Assembly: GCA_019915015.1 (NCBI GenBank)
Contig: JAHBBC010000003.1
Location: forward strand, 1,860,001-1,924,000
DNA: 64,000 bases
Source: Auriscalpium vulgare
Lineage: Eukaryota > Basidiomycota > Agaricomycetes > Russulales > Auriscalpiaceae
Direction of reading: 5' to 3'
Below the pieces are notes generated by a model. That model worked only from the letters and a program-made list of their open reading frames with translations, searched no databases and was not told the DNA's origin. The translations under genes and the position numbers were made by a program. Shown here piece after piece: positions 46,750 through 58,101 of the stretch (its first letter is position 1; every line of letters begins with the position of its first letter).

Positions 46750-47888
46750 ATGCCTTTAGTCGACCCATTCTCCATCCTGGCCTTCAAGGCCGGTCGGGCC
46801 TTTCGGCGTGAGGGAACCAACACCGTTGAGCCCAGCCCCGTCAAGGGCGCCATAGTCATCGAGCGAGGCGAAGATGATCTTCTTCATCTCTTGTGGAAGA
46901 ACAGGGAGACAGAAGAGACGGATGAAGTACGTTCTTGCGTATGGGGCATGCTTAACGGCGCTGACAAGGAAGTGGCTTTCTTGCAGGACTTGATTGTGTT
47001 CCCTGAGGACGCCAGCTTCGTCCGTGTCGAACAGGCAACGGGCGGGCGTATATATGTGCTGAAGTTCACATCTTCCGAGCAGAGACACTTTGTGAGCGAC
47101 TATGTATGGCTGCCCGACATATCCTGACCTTCTGCGCAGTTCTGGTTGCAGGCAAGCACGCGTCCACGTATGCTGTGAGGAGCAAGGTTGACCACCAGCT
47201 ATCACAGGACGCATCGTCCGAGCGTGACGAGGAGTTTGTACTCCATGTCAACAATCTCCTGCAAATACCAGGATACGTCCCAGAGTGGAACACGACGACG
47301 GAGCCCCAGACCTCGGGAGCGTCGTCCTCGCAATCGGCAGCGCCTGCGTAAGCACGCCCGTTTCTCCCTGATGGACATGCCACATTTACTTGATCAACTA
47401 CAGCGCCCAGTCAAGTGCGAGCCAGCCCACACCCGAGCAGCTTGCTCAACTGCGCGCCCTCGTCAATCAGATGTCCGGCACCGTATCTGCCGAACCCGGT
47501 TTGTGCTCTCTTACCAAGGCTTAGGTTTACTCTAACCCGACGCGGCTACTGAACAGAAGTATCTCTCATCGACATCCTCACGCCAGCCAATTTGGGGCCG
47601 CTCTTCACCTCGCACCCCGAGCTCGTATCTAGCATCTTCCCACACCTTCCGCCAGATCTGCCTGTCCCGCCGTCGCCTGAGGTGCTCTCACAAATTGTGT
47701 CCTCGCCTCAGTTCCGTGGCGCCGTCATGAGCCTCGACCGCGCCCTCCGCACAGGCCTGCTCGGCGGATTGATGAGCCAGCTGGGCCTGCCGGCTGAAGC
47801 AGGCACGAGTGTCGAAGCGTTCCTTAGGGCTATCAGGGAGCAGGCAGGGCAAGGCCCTTCGGGCCCTGAAAGGATGGACACAGATTGA
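46750..47888 (+). CDS. RPN13: Proteasome ubiquitin receptor RPN13 (ADRM1)
   Basis: 19S proteasome subunit that binds ubiquitin through an N-terminal PRU (pleckstrin-like) domain. The ATG at 46750 gives MPLVDPFSILAFKAGRAFRR, then KGAIVIERGEDDLLHLLWKN and DLIVFPEDASFVRVEQATGG. RIYVLKFTSSEQRHF joins FWLQDASSERDEEFVLHVNN only if the intron 47152-47207, which starts GCAAGC, is removed. A Ser/Gln/Pro linker (QSSASQPTPEQLAQLRALVN) leads to the DEUBAD domain (VSLIDILTPANLGPLF, HPELVSSIFPHLPPDLPVPP, SPQFRGAVMSLDRALRTG), which in other species recruits the deubiquitinase UCH37. It ends PERMDTD at 47888. About seven exons. Complete. Confidence 0.93.
47152..47207 (+). other. Predicted GC-AG intron in RPN13
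   Basis: Donor TTGCAG/gcaagc, acceptor tatcacag/GACGCA. Splicing here restores the PRU-domain sequence FFWLQDASSERDEEF in frame. No GT donor at this point does so. Confidence 0.7.
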
Positions 47889-48077
47889 GGGCTTGTGTAG
47901 GTGTAAGCTCCGTATGTGCGGTAGAGACGCAGGCGTGGCGCAGATTTGGGGCGCGATTGCAATCCTGAAAAACACGTGTCGTGTGCTCCGTTGCTCCGTT
48001 GAGATAACCAGTGGTGTATATGATACAAACAGATATGCAGTGAAAGAGTCGAATGGAAGTGCTCCATTGCGCCAACC

Positions 48078-49200
48078 TCAGTGGCTTCGATCTGCAAGCC
48101 ATTGCATGACGATGTCCCTGAGCATGAGGTTGTTAGTTATCAGGAAGCTGCGCCGGAAATCGTACGCACAGATTGTGCTGGCTCTTCATCGAACACTGAA
48201 TGTTCCGTTAGAAGGGCACGGATAGGGAGGAAGTCATCATAAGACATACTGAGTAGCACTGCGATAAGATCAGTATTGGTACATACAGGAGTATACTTCA
48301 CGTACTGATACAGGTCGGCCAGTGATCTTGTTCAATTCCCTGTGGCATTGCGCAATCAGCCGTCAAAGCTGGTAGGGAGATCATGGAAGGCATTACAGTT
48401 CTCGTATCAAATCTTGAACGCTGGCATGCCCGTCGAGATCATTCTTATTTCCAAGCTGCGCAAAATTCTTTGGTCATTATTCAGGACGGACTCAGAATAG
48501 TACTCACGACGAGTAGAGGTACGCCTTGAAGTGTTGGTTGACTCAAGAGAGACTGGAGCTCAAACCGCGCAGTTTCAAACTTCTCTTGCTAAAGAGGTAG
48601 TGACGTCAGGATGCTTCTCATCGAAGTGACACATAGTGAACTCACGTCGGTTGAATCGACGACAAACCTGTTGAATGCATTGAGTCGCGAGGTTGAAGAG
48701 CACAACGGACAGAACACGTACACTATCGCATCGACGCCATGGCAGTACCGCTCCCACATTGACCGAAACTTCGGTTGTCCTAGCTGAAGGTAAATCTACT
48801 GCCCCCAACTTCAAGAATACAGACAGACGCACCTGCTACATCCCATATCTTGAAGGTGACATTCCCCTTTCTTAGTTTGCGGAAATTGAAGGCAACGGTA
48901 GGCACAACGTCCTCGCTCCACTACCCGACGCAAGTCAGCCGATAGGCACTACGCGACTTGCAGCACGCGCCAACCTGCCCCGATCCTATAACGTTGACGA
49001 ATGATGTCTTCCCAGATGCCTGTGTGAAGTAATGCAGGCTTGAACTCGGGCATTAGCGACTCGACTCACCTGCAGACCGACGACCGAAAACTCAGCCGTC
49101 TTCGTCCAGAACAGCCTGCGCCGGCATCAGTCGCGCCGAGGCAAGGAGTCACAGACAACATACCCGCTGAACCAGTGAAAAAAAGTTGTAAAGAAGGACA
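48078..49200 (-). CDS. Arf-like small GTPase, ARL8 family
   Basis: Small GTPase that in animals links lysosomes to kinesin and recruits HOPS. It is assembled from about eight short exons. The ATG at 49200 gives [13 protein letters not shown], then [20 protein letters not shown] (P-loop G-L-Q-A-S-G-K-T). [18 protein letters not shown] carries the switch-I Thr, and [40 protein letters not shown] form the switch-II block. [17 protein letters not shown] carries the NKxD motif. The final two exons give [20 protein letters not shown] and end at 48078. [17 protein letters not shown] and the ...IDxxxQWL end are ARL8 hallmarks. There is no Gly2, consistent with ARL8 being N-acetylated instead of myristoylated. 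It is divergent from PET127, with 155 bp between starts. Confidence 0.87.
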
Positions 49201-49355
49201 TGTGAGCGTAGCGGTCGGAGAGTGCGCTTCGGTCGTGCGGCGGGAGAAACCTAAGTCTCGGGTTAGGACTAATCTGAGATCGGATCGCGTCCGACGCCAG
49301 CGCGCACTGGCACTCCGAGTCCGCCGCGCCGCGCTGCTCACTTCACGCGTCCAAT
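49201..49355. promoter_or_regulatory. Short divergent ARL8/PET127 promoter
   Basis: Only 155 bp separate the two start codons, so both transcripts must initiate in or very near this GC-rich interval. No TATA box is seen. Confidence 0.55.
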
Positions 49356-52300
49356 ATGCACCTCGCTCGTCGCGCGCTTGCCAGGCATCGCGCGTACACG
49401 ACCGGTCCGAGCTTCTCGCAAGCCTTGCGAAACCTGCGTGACGGGATAGGTGCGTGAACAACGATCACTCTTGCTTCATCTCTCATGGCAGACCAGACGC
49501 GGACCTGCCACCGGCCGACACGCAAGTCTCTGAGAAGGCGCTCTCTAAAAGGCAGCGAAAGAGGTTGCGTAGGACCGAAGATGAGGCGAAGAAGAGGATC
49601 AAGCTGCGCAGAATTCTCCAGACAGGAGGAGCGCAAGAGAAGTCACAGTTGTTTGCCGGTCAGTCCTCACCCTCTTGGGCGGAGGTAGACATTGATGTTC
49701 ATTCTAAAGATCAGCCTGGAGGACGGTCTATCGACGTAGTCCCTGAAGAGCCGGATATGTTGCTTGCGCAAGATGTCGGCAGAGAAACTGCACCCCACCT
49801 GCCTCGCGTATTGCAGTACACGCGACGCGTCGAGGGAGTGCTGCAGCCACTGGGGCGTCCAGTACTAGAAGGCATGCCGTGTACTTCTGCGCATCAACAA
49901 CTAGTCTGATATCCCTTCGCCAGACTTGGAGCCACCCACCCCACAACGACCCATCGCACAGCTCTCTCATGGGCTTGAGCGCGTCCTATTCAAGTATGTC
50001 GCCTTGATGCACTGAACAGATCACCACTTCACAATGCGCGCGCTCTTTAGCCCTGGAGTGCACTGGCTCCAAGATCCTCGATCCCGCGTGTACAATTTCC
50101 CCACGTCACTTCAGTCCATTCCACCTTTAAAGGAATTCGCGTTTGAGCGGCTTCCGGGATTCATCAGCAGCTCAAGAGACGAGGTGTGTGCTGTTCCATT
50201 TGACATACATATGCTCATAACAGGACTCTGTAGGACTTGTGGTCGCTTGCGAAACGGGAAGGCCGAACATTTGGGGGTTCAACGTCCTCGCTATCCGGAT
50301 TGCTGAGCCAGATCTACTTCCTTATATCTGAGGACAAGGATGTTGATGTGTCAACCCTGAGTAGGCCGTTCCAATATGTCGTGAGTGAATCTCTATGCTC
50401 ATTTGCTGTGCGTCAATAACCATGTGCAGGCGACAACATTCACACCTGGCCAACGAATGCCGGCGTCTGTGGTCCTTAAGCATAGAGACGGTGTCTACGC
50501 GATTGACTCGGATCAAAAGTTTAAACCGAGTGCAGACAAGAATGTCTTGAGTTGGATGGTAGGTCATTAGTCACTGTGTTATCGCGTGAAATAGGCTAAT
50601 GACTCCTTTTGACATAGGGAACACTTCTAGAGAAGTTCCTGACGACCGAGACGACAGACTTCGCACAATTCATGCGCACAACTGACCCACAGACTATGCT
50701 TGACCCGGACCCTGTTCGTGAGGCGTATCGATACTCCAAGGTATGAAACACCATATTTCACAAATTCGCCCACCATCTCACCCACTATCCTCTCAGTCAG
50801 ACAAGTTCGTTATGCGCTCCCAGCTAGATTGCGTGGACCCGCGCTTGCCAGGAACTGGCGTTTTCGACATCAAGACCCGCGCTGCTGTGCCCATCCGCAT
50901 GGATCTCATGAACTGGGAGGAAAATTCGGGCTATCTCATCCGCTCGAACCACGGCCTTATTGAGAGTTTCGAAAAGGAGTACTACGACCTTATTCGCTCC
51001 GCCTTCCTCAAATACAGGTTTGTTCTCTTCGCATTCTGCGCTGCAACCTCAAGCTGATTTGATTACGCGCAGCTTCCAAGTGCGAATAGGCAACATGGAC
51101 GGGGTATTCGTCGCGTACCACAATACCGCTCGCATCGCTGGTTTCCAATACATCCCTCTATCCGAGATGGAGGCTCGACTGTATGGAAACGAGGACCGTG
51201 GTGACCGTGTCTTCGAGAAGTGCGTCTCCCTTCTCGAAATCCTTCTCACCGAGGCGACGCAGCAGTTCCCCGGCCAGGTGCGACCTCTTTTTCATCAGTC
51301 ATCCATGGTGCTGCAAACGGCTGACCGTTATGTCAGTCACTACGTATAATGGCAGAGAAGAGGGAAACTTCCAAACAGGATTCTGCACATGCAATGCAGA
51401 TCTACGTCGAGCCGGCTGAATGGGACGAGTCGCAAGGCCCGATACCCGTTACCCAGTTTGATGTCACGGCCAAGAGTTTTGCAGGTGAAGACGAAGTTCG
51501 TGGGTCGCGCGCCATCACCCGCGCAGAGGCACCCTGTGAGTCCATGCACTGAGAAAATACCATCAGGACAGCTAATACTTTGCATTCGCAGGGACTCTGC
51601 TCTGGTCCATCAGCACCTCTGCCCTCCCACAAGACATCATCCAAAAAAATATTGCCGGCGCGCGCGAGCGCCAGTTCCGCGCATGGGACCTCCCCACCGG
51701 CGTCTCCCTCCACGAAATGAAAGGCAAATGGAACGACATAAATTTCAGCCCGACCGCCTCCGAGGAGCCTTTCAACCCTGCACTCTTCCGCGCCCCGGGA
51801 CATCGCGTGGAGCGCTTGCGCAAGCTCGCGCGAACGGGTGCGGAGGACACGCTCAAGGCGGCGGAGGCAGACGCGGGGCGTGAGGTCCATGTCCTCCCGC
51901 CGACGCGGTATGCGCGCAATGTCGATTTTGAGGCTGCGCGGCACGAACGGGAGCTGCAGGCTGCCGTGCAGGCGGGAGTGTCGCATGCTTTTTTCCTGAT
52001 TAGGCGCCACCGCATGAGTGTCGTGAGGAACCACAAACGCACGGATGCGAATACACATCGTGGCGTTGATAGTCTGGCGCTGGTGAAGTCAATGCGCGCG
52101 GTGGTGCAGACGCGTGGGGGAGCGGTCATGGAGCTTGTGGGGGAATATGGTGCGTCGATAGCGGCGCAGAGCGTTGATGGCCCGGCGCTGGATGAGTCGA
52201 CGCGCGCAGCGGTGCAGGAGGGTGTGGATGCCGCCTTGCAGCTTGTGGAGGCACATCGTGCGTCGATAGCGCGCACGGTGACTGGCCCGGCGCTGGAAGA

Positions 52301-52397
52301 GTCGACGCGCGCAGCGGTGCAGGAGGGTGTGGATGCCGCCATGCAGCTTGTGGAGGCACATCGTGCGTCGATAGCGCGCACGGTGACGAGGAATTAA
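49356..52397 (+). CDS. PET127: Mitochondrial RNA-processing protein PET127
   Basis: Pet127 family protein: in yeast a mitochondrial membrane-associated factor for 5' processing and turnover of mtRNA, distantly nuclease-like. The ATG at 49356 gives the presequence MHLARRALARHRAYTTGPSF. After one intron it continues DADLPPADTQVSEKALSKRQ. Family core blocks are NPGVHWLQDPRSRVYNFP, EFAFERLPGFISSSRDEDLW, STSSLSGLLSQIYFLISEDK, FTPGQRMPASVVLKHRDGVY, RSQLDCVDPRLPGTGVFDIK (the conserved D...D-x-K nuclease-like motif), RAAVPIRMDLMNWEENSGYL and FIVGNMDG-like RIGNMDGVFVAYHNTARIAG. Length is roughly 850 residues. The C-terminus carries 35-residue tandem repeats at 52180-52389 that are not part of the usual family core. 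About eleven exons. Confidence 0.9.
52180..52389 (+). repeat. 105-bp in-frame tandem repeat at PET127 C-terminus
   Basis: Two nearly identical 105-bp units (about 52180-52284 and 52285-52389), each coding for a 35-residue block beginning GPALDESTRAAVQEG and including LQLVEAHRASIARTVT. A diverged third copy (LVKSMRAVVQ...MELVGEYGASIAA) precedes them. Confidence 0.9.
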
Positions 52398-52631
52398 TTA
52401 GAGTACGTCGCACCTGAGGATAACATACCAATTAGATCCCATGGATCATTTTAGTCCAGCATATTCAACGCTCTTACCAGATCAACACATCTTACGAGCC
52501 GCTCTACTTAATCTTCGACAGCTCTATACGCGAGCACTCCTGCACTATGAAATCTAGAGTAATGTCATAGAAGTAAGACACATCTAGTAAACGATGTCTG
52601 AATGGAAATGATGGGATACAGTGCGCAAAGT

Positions 52632-54335
52632 TTAAAAGTCGCCTGTCTTGGTCTTCAACCCGTGTTGCATGCTCGCCTTGCCAGACCTCAGCTGATCTAC
52701 AGTGTACTTCATGACCTGGGCAGCCTGCCACTGCGGCCGATAGCTGCAAGGGAATGAAAGTTAGTCAGAACACGGACAAGACCAAGGAGACGCACCCGAT
52801 TAGTTTCCGAGCCCGAGAATCGTCGATCACGACATCGCGCATGTAGTCCAATGTCACTGGCTGCAGGAACGTGACGTTGCCCATCCACAACGGCGTCAGA
52901 CGGGGTCTGGCACCAACTACCGCGAAGAATGGCAATAGGAAGTAATATCGAAAATAAAGGAAAGCTTCAACAACATGTGCCAATACGAAGATGAGCAAAG
53001 GCGAGATGGGTTTGAACGGCAGAGTGCGCCCAGAGTAATGCTGGGCAATCATACGCCGGAGAAGATGAATATGTGAGAAGTCAGGAAATTAGGACGGTGT
53101 AGGCACGGCTGACCTCGAGGGCCTTGCGCGCGTCCTGCATTTTCCAAGCAGGACCGTTCCCGGTCACCAGGAAACCTTCGCCACCGACTGAGCCAGGATC
53201 CCGACGTAGTGTATCTTCCAGTGAGAGATGAGCAGCTGCGACGTCCCATACACAAACGTCCGTGTGGCTCCAGTCCTGGTCAAAGATTGGTAAGGGGGAC
53301 ATGGTCAAAGTGCTCGTATAGAAGTGATCATTCGGGCCTGTGATAGTTCTGAAGTGCACGAGTTATCAAGAATCTGATGATGCGATGGGAGATGGGTAAC
53401 ATACTGGCCGGGACGAACAGCTGCCGTTCGGAGACCGTCAACGCCGTCCGCGTCGAGGACAAGTTTCTCGGCGATAGTCTTCGACCGCGCATAGCAGCCC
53501 TCGGACCTCGCTAGCTCACTGAGCGGCGCATCGGCATCGCTGACGACGACGTCATTCCACGGAAGCAAGGCGTAGTCCTTGCCTATCTGCAAAAACCGCG
53601 GACGCGGAATCACGATGTCCGACGTCGACGTGTACACCAATATCGCCCCGTCGGGTAGCGCCTTCGCCGCATCCAAAATGTTCTTGGTTCCGATGACGTT
53701 GACAAAGAATGAAGCATTCCATGCATAAGATACGCGCTCCCAGAATCGTATGGCGGCGGCCGTATGGAATATTACTGATGGAGGGTGCCCAGTGGACGGG
53801 AATGGGGTCAATAGGCCGTCGGAGAGAGATGTCGCGGAGGTCATGTCCACGCGGACGTAACTTACGGACGAGTGGGAGGCGAGGTCCGAAGGAGGAGGTG
53901 ATAGGTCTAGAACGCGGATGTTCGTCTCGCCTCGGAGTATGAGTAGGCGTACGATATAACTGAACAGCAAGAACCAGATGTCCAGATGTCAACGATATTC
54001 AGATTCCTTGACAAATGAAAGACGCACCTTCCGACGAAACCTGACCCTCCGATGACAGCGTACCCTGCATGCGTCGGCTCGCGGGGTATCGCGTTAAGCA
54101 TGTCGATATCCTCGTACGACACCGCATCTAGCTCCTCCTTCGTAAAGGTAGCAGTCTTGTCTTCTGACTTGGGATGCGGTCCACGCAATCGATACGAGAG
54201 CCTGAGGAGCACCTCGACGAGAAGGCCAAGCGGCGACAACGAGGCGCCTACAGCAGCGGAGTAGGCCAGCTTGCGCACAGGCGGCGGGAGCGGTGCAGTG
54301 TACCGGCGCAAGTTTCCCAACAGATATGCTTCCAT
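52632..54335 (-). CDS. 3-beta-hydroxysteroid dehydrogenase/isomerase-type sterol dehydrogenase
   Basis: NAD(P)-dependent short-chain dehydrogenase of the 3-beta-HSD class (ERG26/NSDHL-like), likely acting on C4-carboxysterols or related lipids in the ER. The ATG at 54335 opens MEAYLLGNLRRYTAPLPPPV and a hydrophobic segment. The Rossmann motif is AVIGGSGFVG joined to SYIVRLLILRGETNIRVLDL. VIFHTAAAIRF and VNVIGTKNILDAAK are family blocks. VYTSTSDIV carries the catalytic Ser, and GCYARSKTIAEKLVL carries Tyr-x-x-x-Lys. AVRPGQYV continues to TGPNDHFY. The C-terminal part has a membrane segment (SPLLIFVLAHVVEAFLYFRY) and WMGNVTFLQPVTLDYMRD, and ends QHGLKTKTGDF at 52632. The N-terminal extension before the Rossmann fold (about 85 residues) is longer than in ERG26, so a paralogue is more likely than the core enzyme. 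Confidence 0.83.
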
Positions 54336-54526
54336 ACCCGTGGTGGAAGAGGCGGATGTGATTATGTGGTACTAGTAGGAGACGTGCCGCCGCCGTTGCC
54401 GTGGCCAACTACAATTCCGCTCGGTGATCCCCGGCCCTGCCAGCTCCGACTCACCAGTCTCTCCTCCCCACTGAGGACAGTCTAAACTAAGTCTAAACAC
54501 TAGTACTACTGGCCCGCCACTGCACT

Positions 54527-54576
54527 ATGGAACTGCGAGCGTGCACTGACCATGGAACTGCGAGCGTGCACTGACC
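54527..54576. repeat. Perfect 25-bp tandem duplication
   Basis: Units 54527-54551 and 54552-54576 are identical; each starts ATGGAACTGCGAGCG and ends CACTGACC. They lie about 190 bp upstream of the 3-beta-HSD start, so they could affect its promoter. Confidence 0.9.
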
Positions 54577-55415
54577 ATCATAAATCAGACGTCACGGTGG
54601 ATTTTTGCTCCTCAGCCTACTACCTAGTACCACCGAGTCTGGACCCATTTATCCCGCGCCCGCTTTCTGCCTCAGCCGCCTGTTTGATCGTTCCTCGACA
54701 CTCGCGCTCGAGCACTCCCTAGTAGACAGCGCCAACTCGATATGCTACGCACGCTCAACTCGCTCGCTCAACGTCGCGCTACACCGTGCTCAGGCTTACT
54801 GCATGAAGCTTAGGCTTCAAGACGTGGCTGTTGGGGCCGCTCCCGATGGTACCGGCAATATATCATCCGGCGGGCTATTATATATATACAATTTTGGTAA
54901 GAAGCATTGCAGAAGCATACCAATTAGCACCTGCCACCAGCCCATCATCTGCTTACCGGCTCGGTCCTTCCTCGACAGCGATGTTCTCACCATCTTCTCC
55001 CGGGTCTCCCCTGCATAGCCCACCTTCCTGTTCGTTTACCACGTCAATGTCAACTGTTCCCGCATCCCCATCGAGTTGAGTGTCGTCAGCTGCGCCGTGA
55101 GCTGATTCAGGTTTGCTTCTACAGATTGACATGTCACTAGTCACTCGCACACACGAAGGCCGGCCTTCCGCGAGCAGAGAACGTCCGACTGAGAACAAGT
55201 GTTCCCATTCGTCTGTCGATCAGCAGGTTCTGCGTGCTTGTGATTAAATTCTCTCGATGAATCCGCCCGTAGACTTGGGGCCAGGAATGACTTGAGGATG
55301 CCGTGCTGCGAACCTCCATCGACAGCCGGATCGGAGACTTCGTCGGTGAGCTGGCCCAATGTGAGTACATACTATCTGTGAAGCTGTCCGTCCATATTTC
55401 TGATACAGACCTTGC

Positions 55416-55448
55416 AGGCGGAACGACTGTCTTCTGCGCAGGAGACTA
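55416..55448 (+). repeat. Dispersed repeat, truncated copy C
   Basis: AGGCGGAACGACTGTCTTCT, then GCGCAGGAGACTA. It matches the first half of copy A with one substitution, then skips about 11 nt and rejoins at GGAGACTA. Confidence 0.6.
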
Positions 55449-55668
55449 CTTACCCGGGAACACCCTGTTGTTCTTCCCAACCCAACTCCGAAAACCGCCC
55501 TATACCCACACATCCCGCGCACCCACACATCCCGCGCAGCCCGCGTAGCCCGTTCTCGTGGGATGAAGTCGTCAATCTCAATGACCTATCAACGGCGGCC
55601 AGGAAAAATACTCATACCAAGCCCCTTGCTAGTGGACAACCGGTCCGAGTGATGCTTTTGACTTCCAC

Positions 55669-55675
55669 ATAAATA
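55669..55675 (+). promoter_or_regulatory. TATA-like box upstream of P450
   Basis: ATAAATA within CCACATAAATACGG lies 34 bp before the ATG at 55709. Confidence 0.45.
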
Positions 55676-55708
55676 CGGATCGACGGGGACGTCAAATCAT
55701 CGCCCACC

Positions 55709-58101
55709 ATGCAATTGAAAGTCTTCAGCACCATCTTTACACCCTCCGTGGCCGTTGCGTCCCTCCTCCCTTTGGTTGGGTGGGCCGTCATTCTCGCGTT
55801 CTTCGCAGTGCGACACAGGGTCCGGCAGATTCCCCTATGGGCAATCCGTGGTCCTCCACGGGCGTCCTTTCTTAGAGGTACGTCCGTCTGTCATACGAGG
55901 AGCCTACGAGATTTCGGTAGCTCATCACCTCTAGGTAATCTTGGCCAAATCTTCCACGCCCGGGCGAAGGCATTCCATGAGCACCTCACCAAGGCCTACG
56001 GCGATATCATCAAGATTAACGGATTATTTGGTGTACGCCCGCTCGCTGTTTTCAGATAGTCAGACAGTTAACCCACACAACCGGAAGGATATACAAATCA
56101 TGGTCTCTGATCCAAAGGCCTGCCATAGCATCCTGCTGAAAGAACAGGACGTGTTCGAAGAGACTTCGTGGTTTCTCGAGTGCGTACCACTCTTCATACT
56201 GACTGCTGACCTAGTCAACAAATCGTCGGCTAGGGTGAACCGTTACGTCTTCGGAGAGGGCTTGCTCTCTACGGCCGGTATGCTCTTGTCATGAATTTGA
56301 CGGTGTTCACCTACTCACGATGTACAGGACACCATCACCGGAAGCAGCGCAAGATGCTCAATCCCTTGTTCTCAATCAATCATATGCGCTACATGACGCC
56401 GCTCTTTCACAAGATCACGCATCAGGTACGATCTGAGATTTCTCGAGTTCACCGGACTGTCATTGAGCACCGCCTATTGCAGCTTCATGATGTTCTAAGC
56501 TCTAAGCTTAAATCGGGACCGCAAGAGCTCGACATGATGGACTGGATGGGACGCTTCGCTCTGGAACTCATCGGGCAAGGTGGACTCGGGTACACTTTCG
56601 GGAGCCTCGAAGGTAAAGACAACGCCTTTGGTCAGGCGCTGAAAGAATACTCGTAAGAAACTCTCTTGGTAGCGCAGTTGTTCAACCTAACCGTTGATAT
56701 ACAGTCCGGGCCTCTCGGAGATCATGCTCTGGCGCATGAATTTCCACCGGGTCTCGAAGTTACCTGCAAGACTCCTCCGTGGTGTGGCAACGTCGCTCCC
56801 GTGGCCGCGCCTGCATAGGGTCATCGGCATCGTAGATGTCATGAGCAGTAATGCGAAGAAGGTCTTTGAGGACAAGAAATCTTTGCTAGACAAAGGTGAC
56901 GTCGAGACGGTGAATCAGATCGGCGAGGGGAACGATATTATCAGCGTACTTTGTACGTCCGGGTAACAATCTGAGCGTCGCTGCTAACATGATATCTTCT
57001 CTGGTTTCACAGTGAAGGCCAATATGAGCGCCTCTGATGACGACAAACTTCCTGAGGAAGAAGTTCTCGCCCAAATGAAGTGAGTCGCGATCTTTGGCAG
57101 CTGTTGATTTGCGCTGGCTAACTGGTCAACAACAGCACATTCTTATTCGCAGGCACGGATACTACGTCTTCAGCCCTCTCTCGCATCCTATACCTCCTGG
57201 CGGAGAACACAGATGTGCAGAACAAGCTTCGTGAAGAGCTGATCGAGGCGCAGACTGCGGCGGACGGGGAGATCGGGTATGACGAGCTTAGTGCACTTCC
57301 TTACCTAGAAGCCGTGTGCCGCGAGAGTCTCAGGGTGTGAGTTTGTCTGGTGTTGCCTTATCTTCACAGCTCATCGTCTCCTCCCAGCTACCCTCCTGTG
57401 ACGTTTGTCAGCCGGACGTAAGTCCCGTTTGTAGCTCGTCTCACTTTAGCTCTCACTGTCAGCTATTGCTTTAGGTGCTGCAAGGACATCGTTCTGCCTC
57501 TGAGTCACCCCGTCCAGACGTCGACAGGCGGGGTTCTTGACTCACTTTACCTGCCAAAAGGCACTGATGTCGTCATCAATATCTTCGGAATCAACCGCTC
57601 GAAGGCCATTTGGGGACCTGATGCGGAGGAGTGGAAGCCTGAGCGATGGCTAGCACCTCTGCCGGAGACGGTGGAGAAAGCACGCATCCCTGGGGTTTAC
57701 TCTAATATGTCAGTCATGAGCACCGCACACTGCACATTTTATCATCACGCCCTGATTTCTGCTCATTTGTCAGGTTGACTTTCCTTGGTGGATCGAGAGC
57801 GTGCATGTAAGTAGTTGGGCTCCATTTTGGATGCTCGCTAATTGGCAAATTCCCAGCGGCTTCAAGTTTTCGCAACTGGAGATGAGTAAGTTCGGCGGTG
57901 CTCATCATGCGAGCGGGCAACTTACATTCGAACGTTATAGAGGTTGCACTGTCCCAGCTCGTCCCGTCTTTCCGCTTCTCGCCCCCGAAGAAGGAAGAGG
58001 TTGAGTGGCGATTCGGCGTGATCACTACCCCCGGTGTCAAGGGTGCTTCCGATGCATCAGGTCCGAAGCTGCCGATGATAGTGGAGAGGATTGAAAATTG
58101 A
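55709..58101 (+). CDS. Cytochrome P450 monooxygenase
   Basis: Haem-thiolate monooxygenase with an N-terminal ER anchor (SVAVASLLPLVGWAVILAFF). Roughly ten exons with ~50-70 bp introns. Landmarks in order: IIKINGLFG joined to DIQIMVSDPKACHSILLKEQ, FEETSWF, FGEGLLSTAG, the C-helix HHRKQRKMLNPLFSINHMR, I-helix LFAGTDTTSSALSRILYLL, K-helix LEAVCRESLR (ExxR), WKPERW, and the haem motif FLGGSRAC / IGFKFSQLEMK, where an intron splits the codon after the ligand Cys. The last exon ends IVERIEN at 58101. All catalytic signatures are intact. The sequence resembles large basidiomycete-specific families; the substrate is unknown. The only other metabolic gene adjacent is a transporter, so a biosynthetic cluster is not established. 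Confidence 0.9.

Larger units (their letters stand above)
54336..55708. other. Intergenic between 3-beta-HSD and P450
   Basis: Divergent 5' regions of both genes. Contains a perfect 25-bp tandem duplication, a truncated copy of the dispersed repeat and a TATA-like box for the P450. The short ORFs lack family signatures. Confidence 0.55.

Noticed and set aside
51572..52381. 269-residue minus-strand ORF with Cys/Ser repeats
   Set aside because: Antisense of the PET127 last exon; its repeats merely mirror the 105-bp tandem units.
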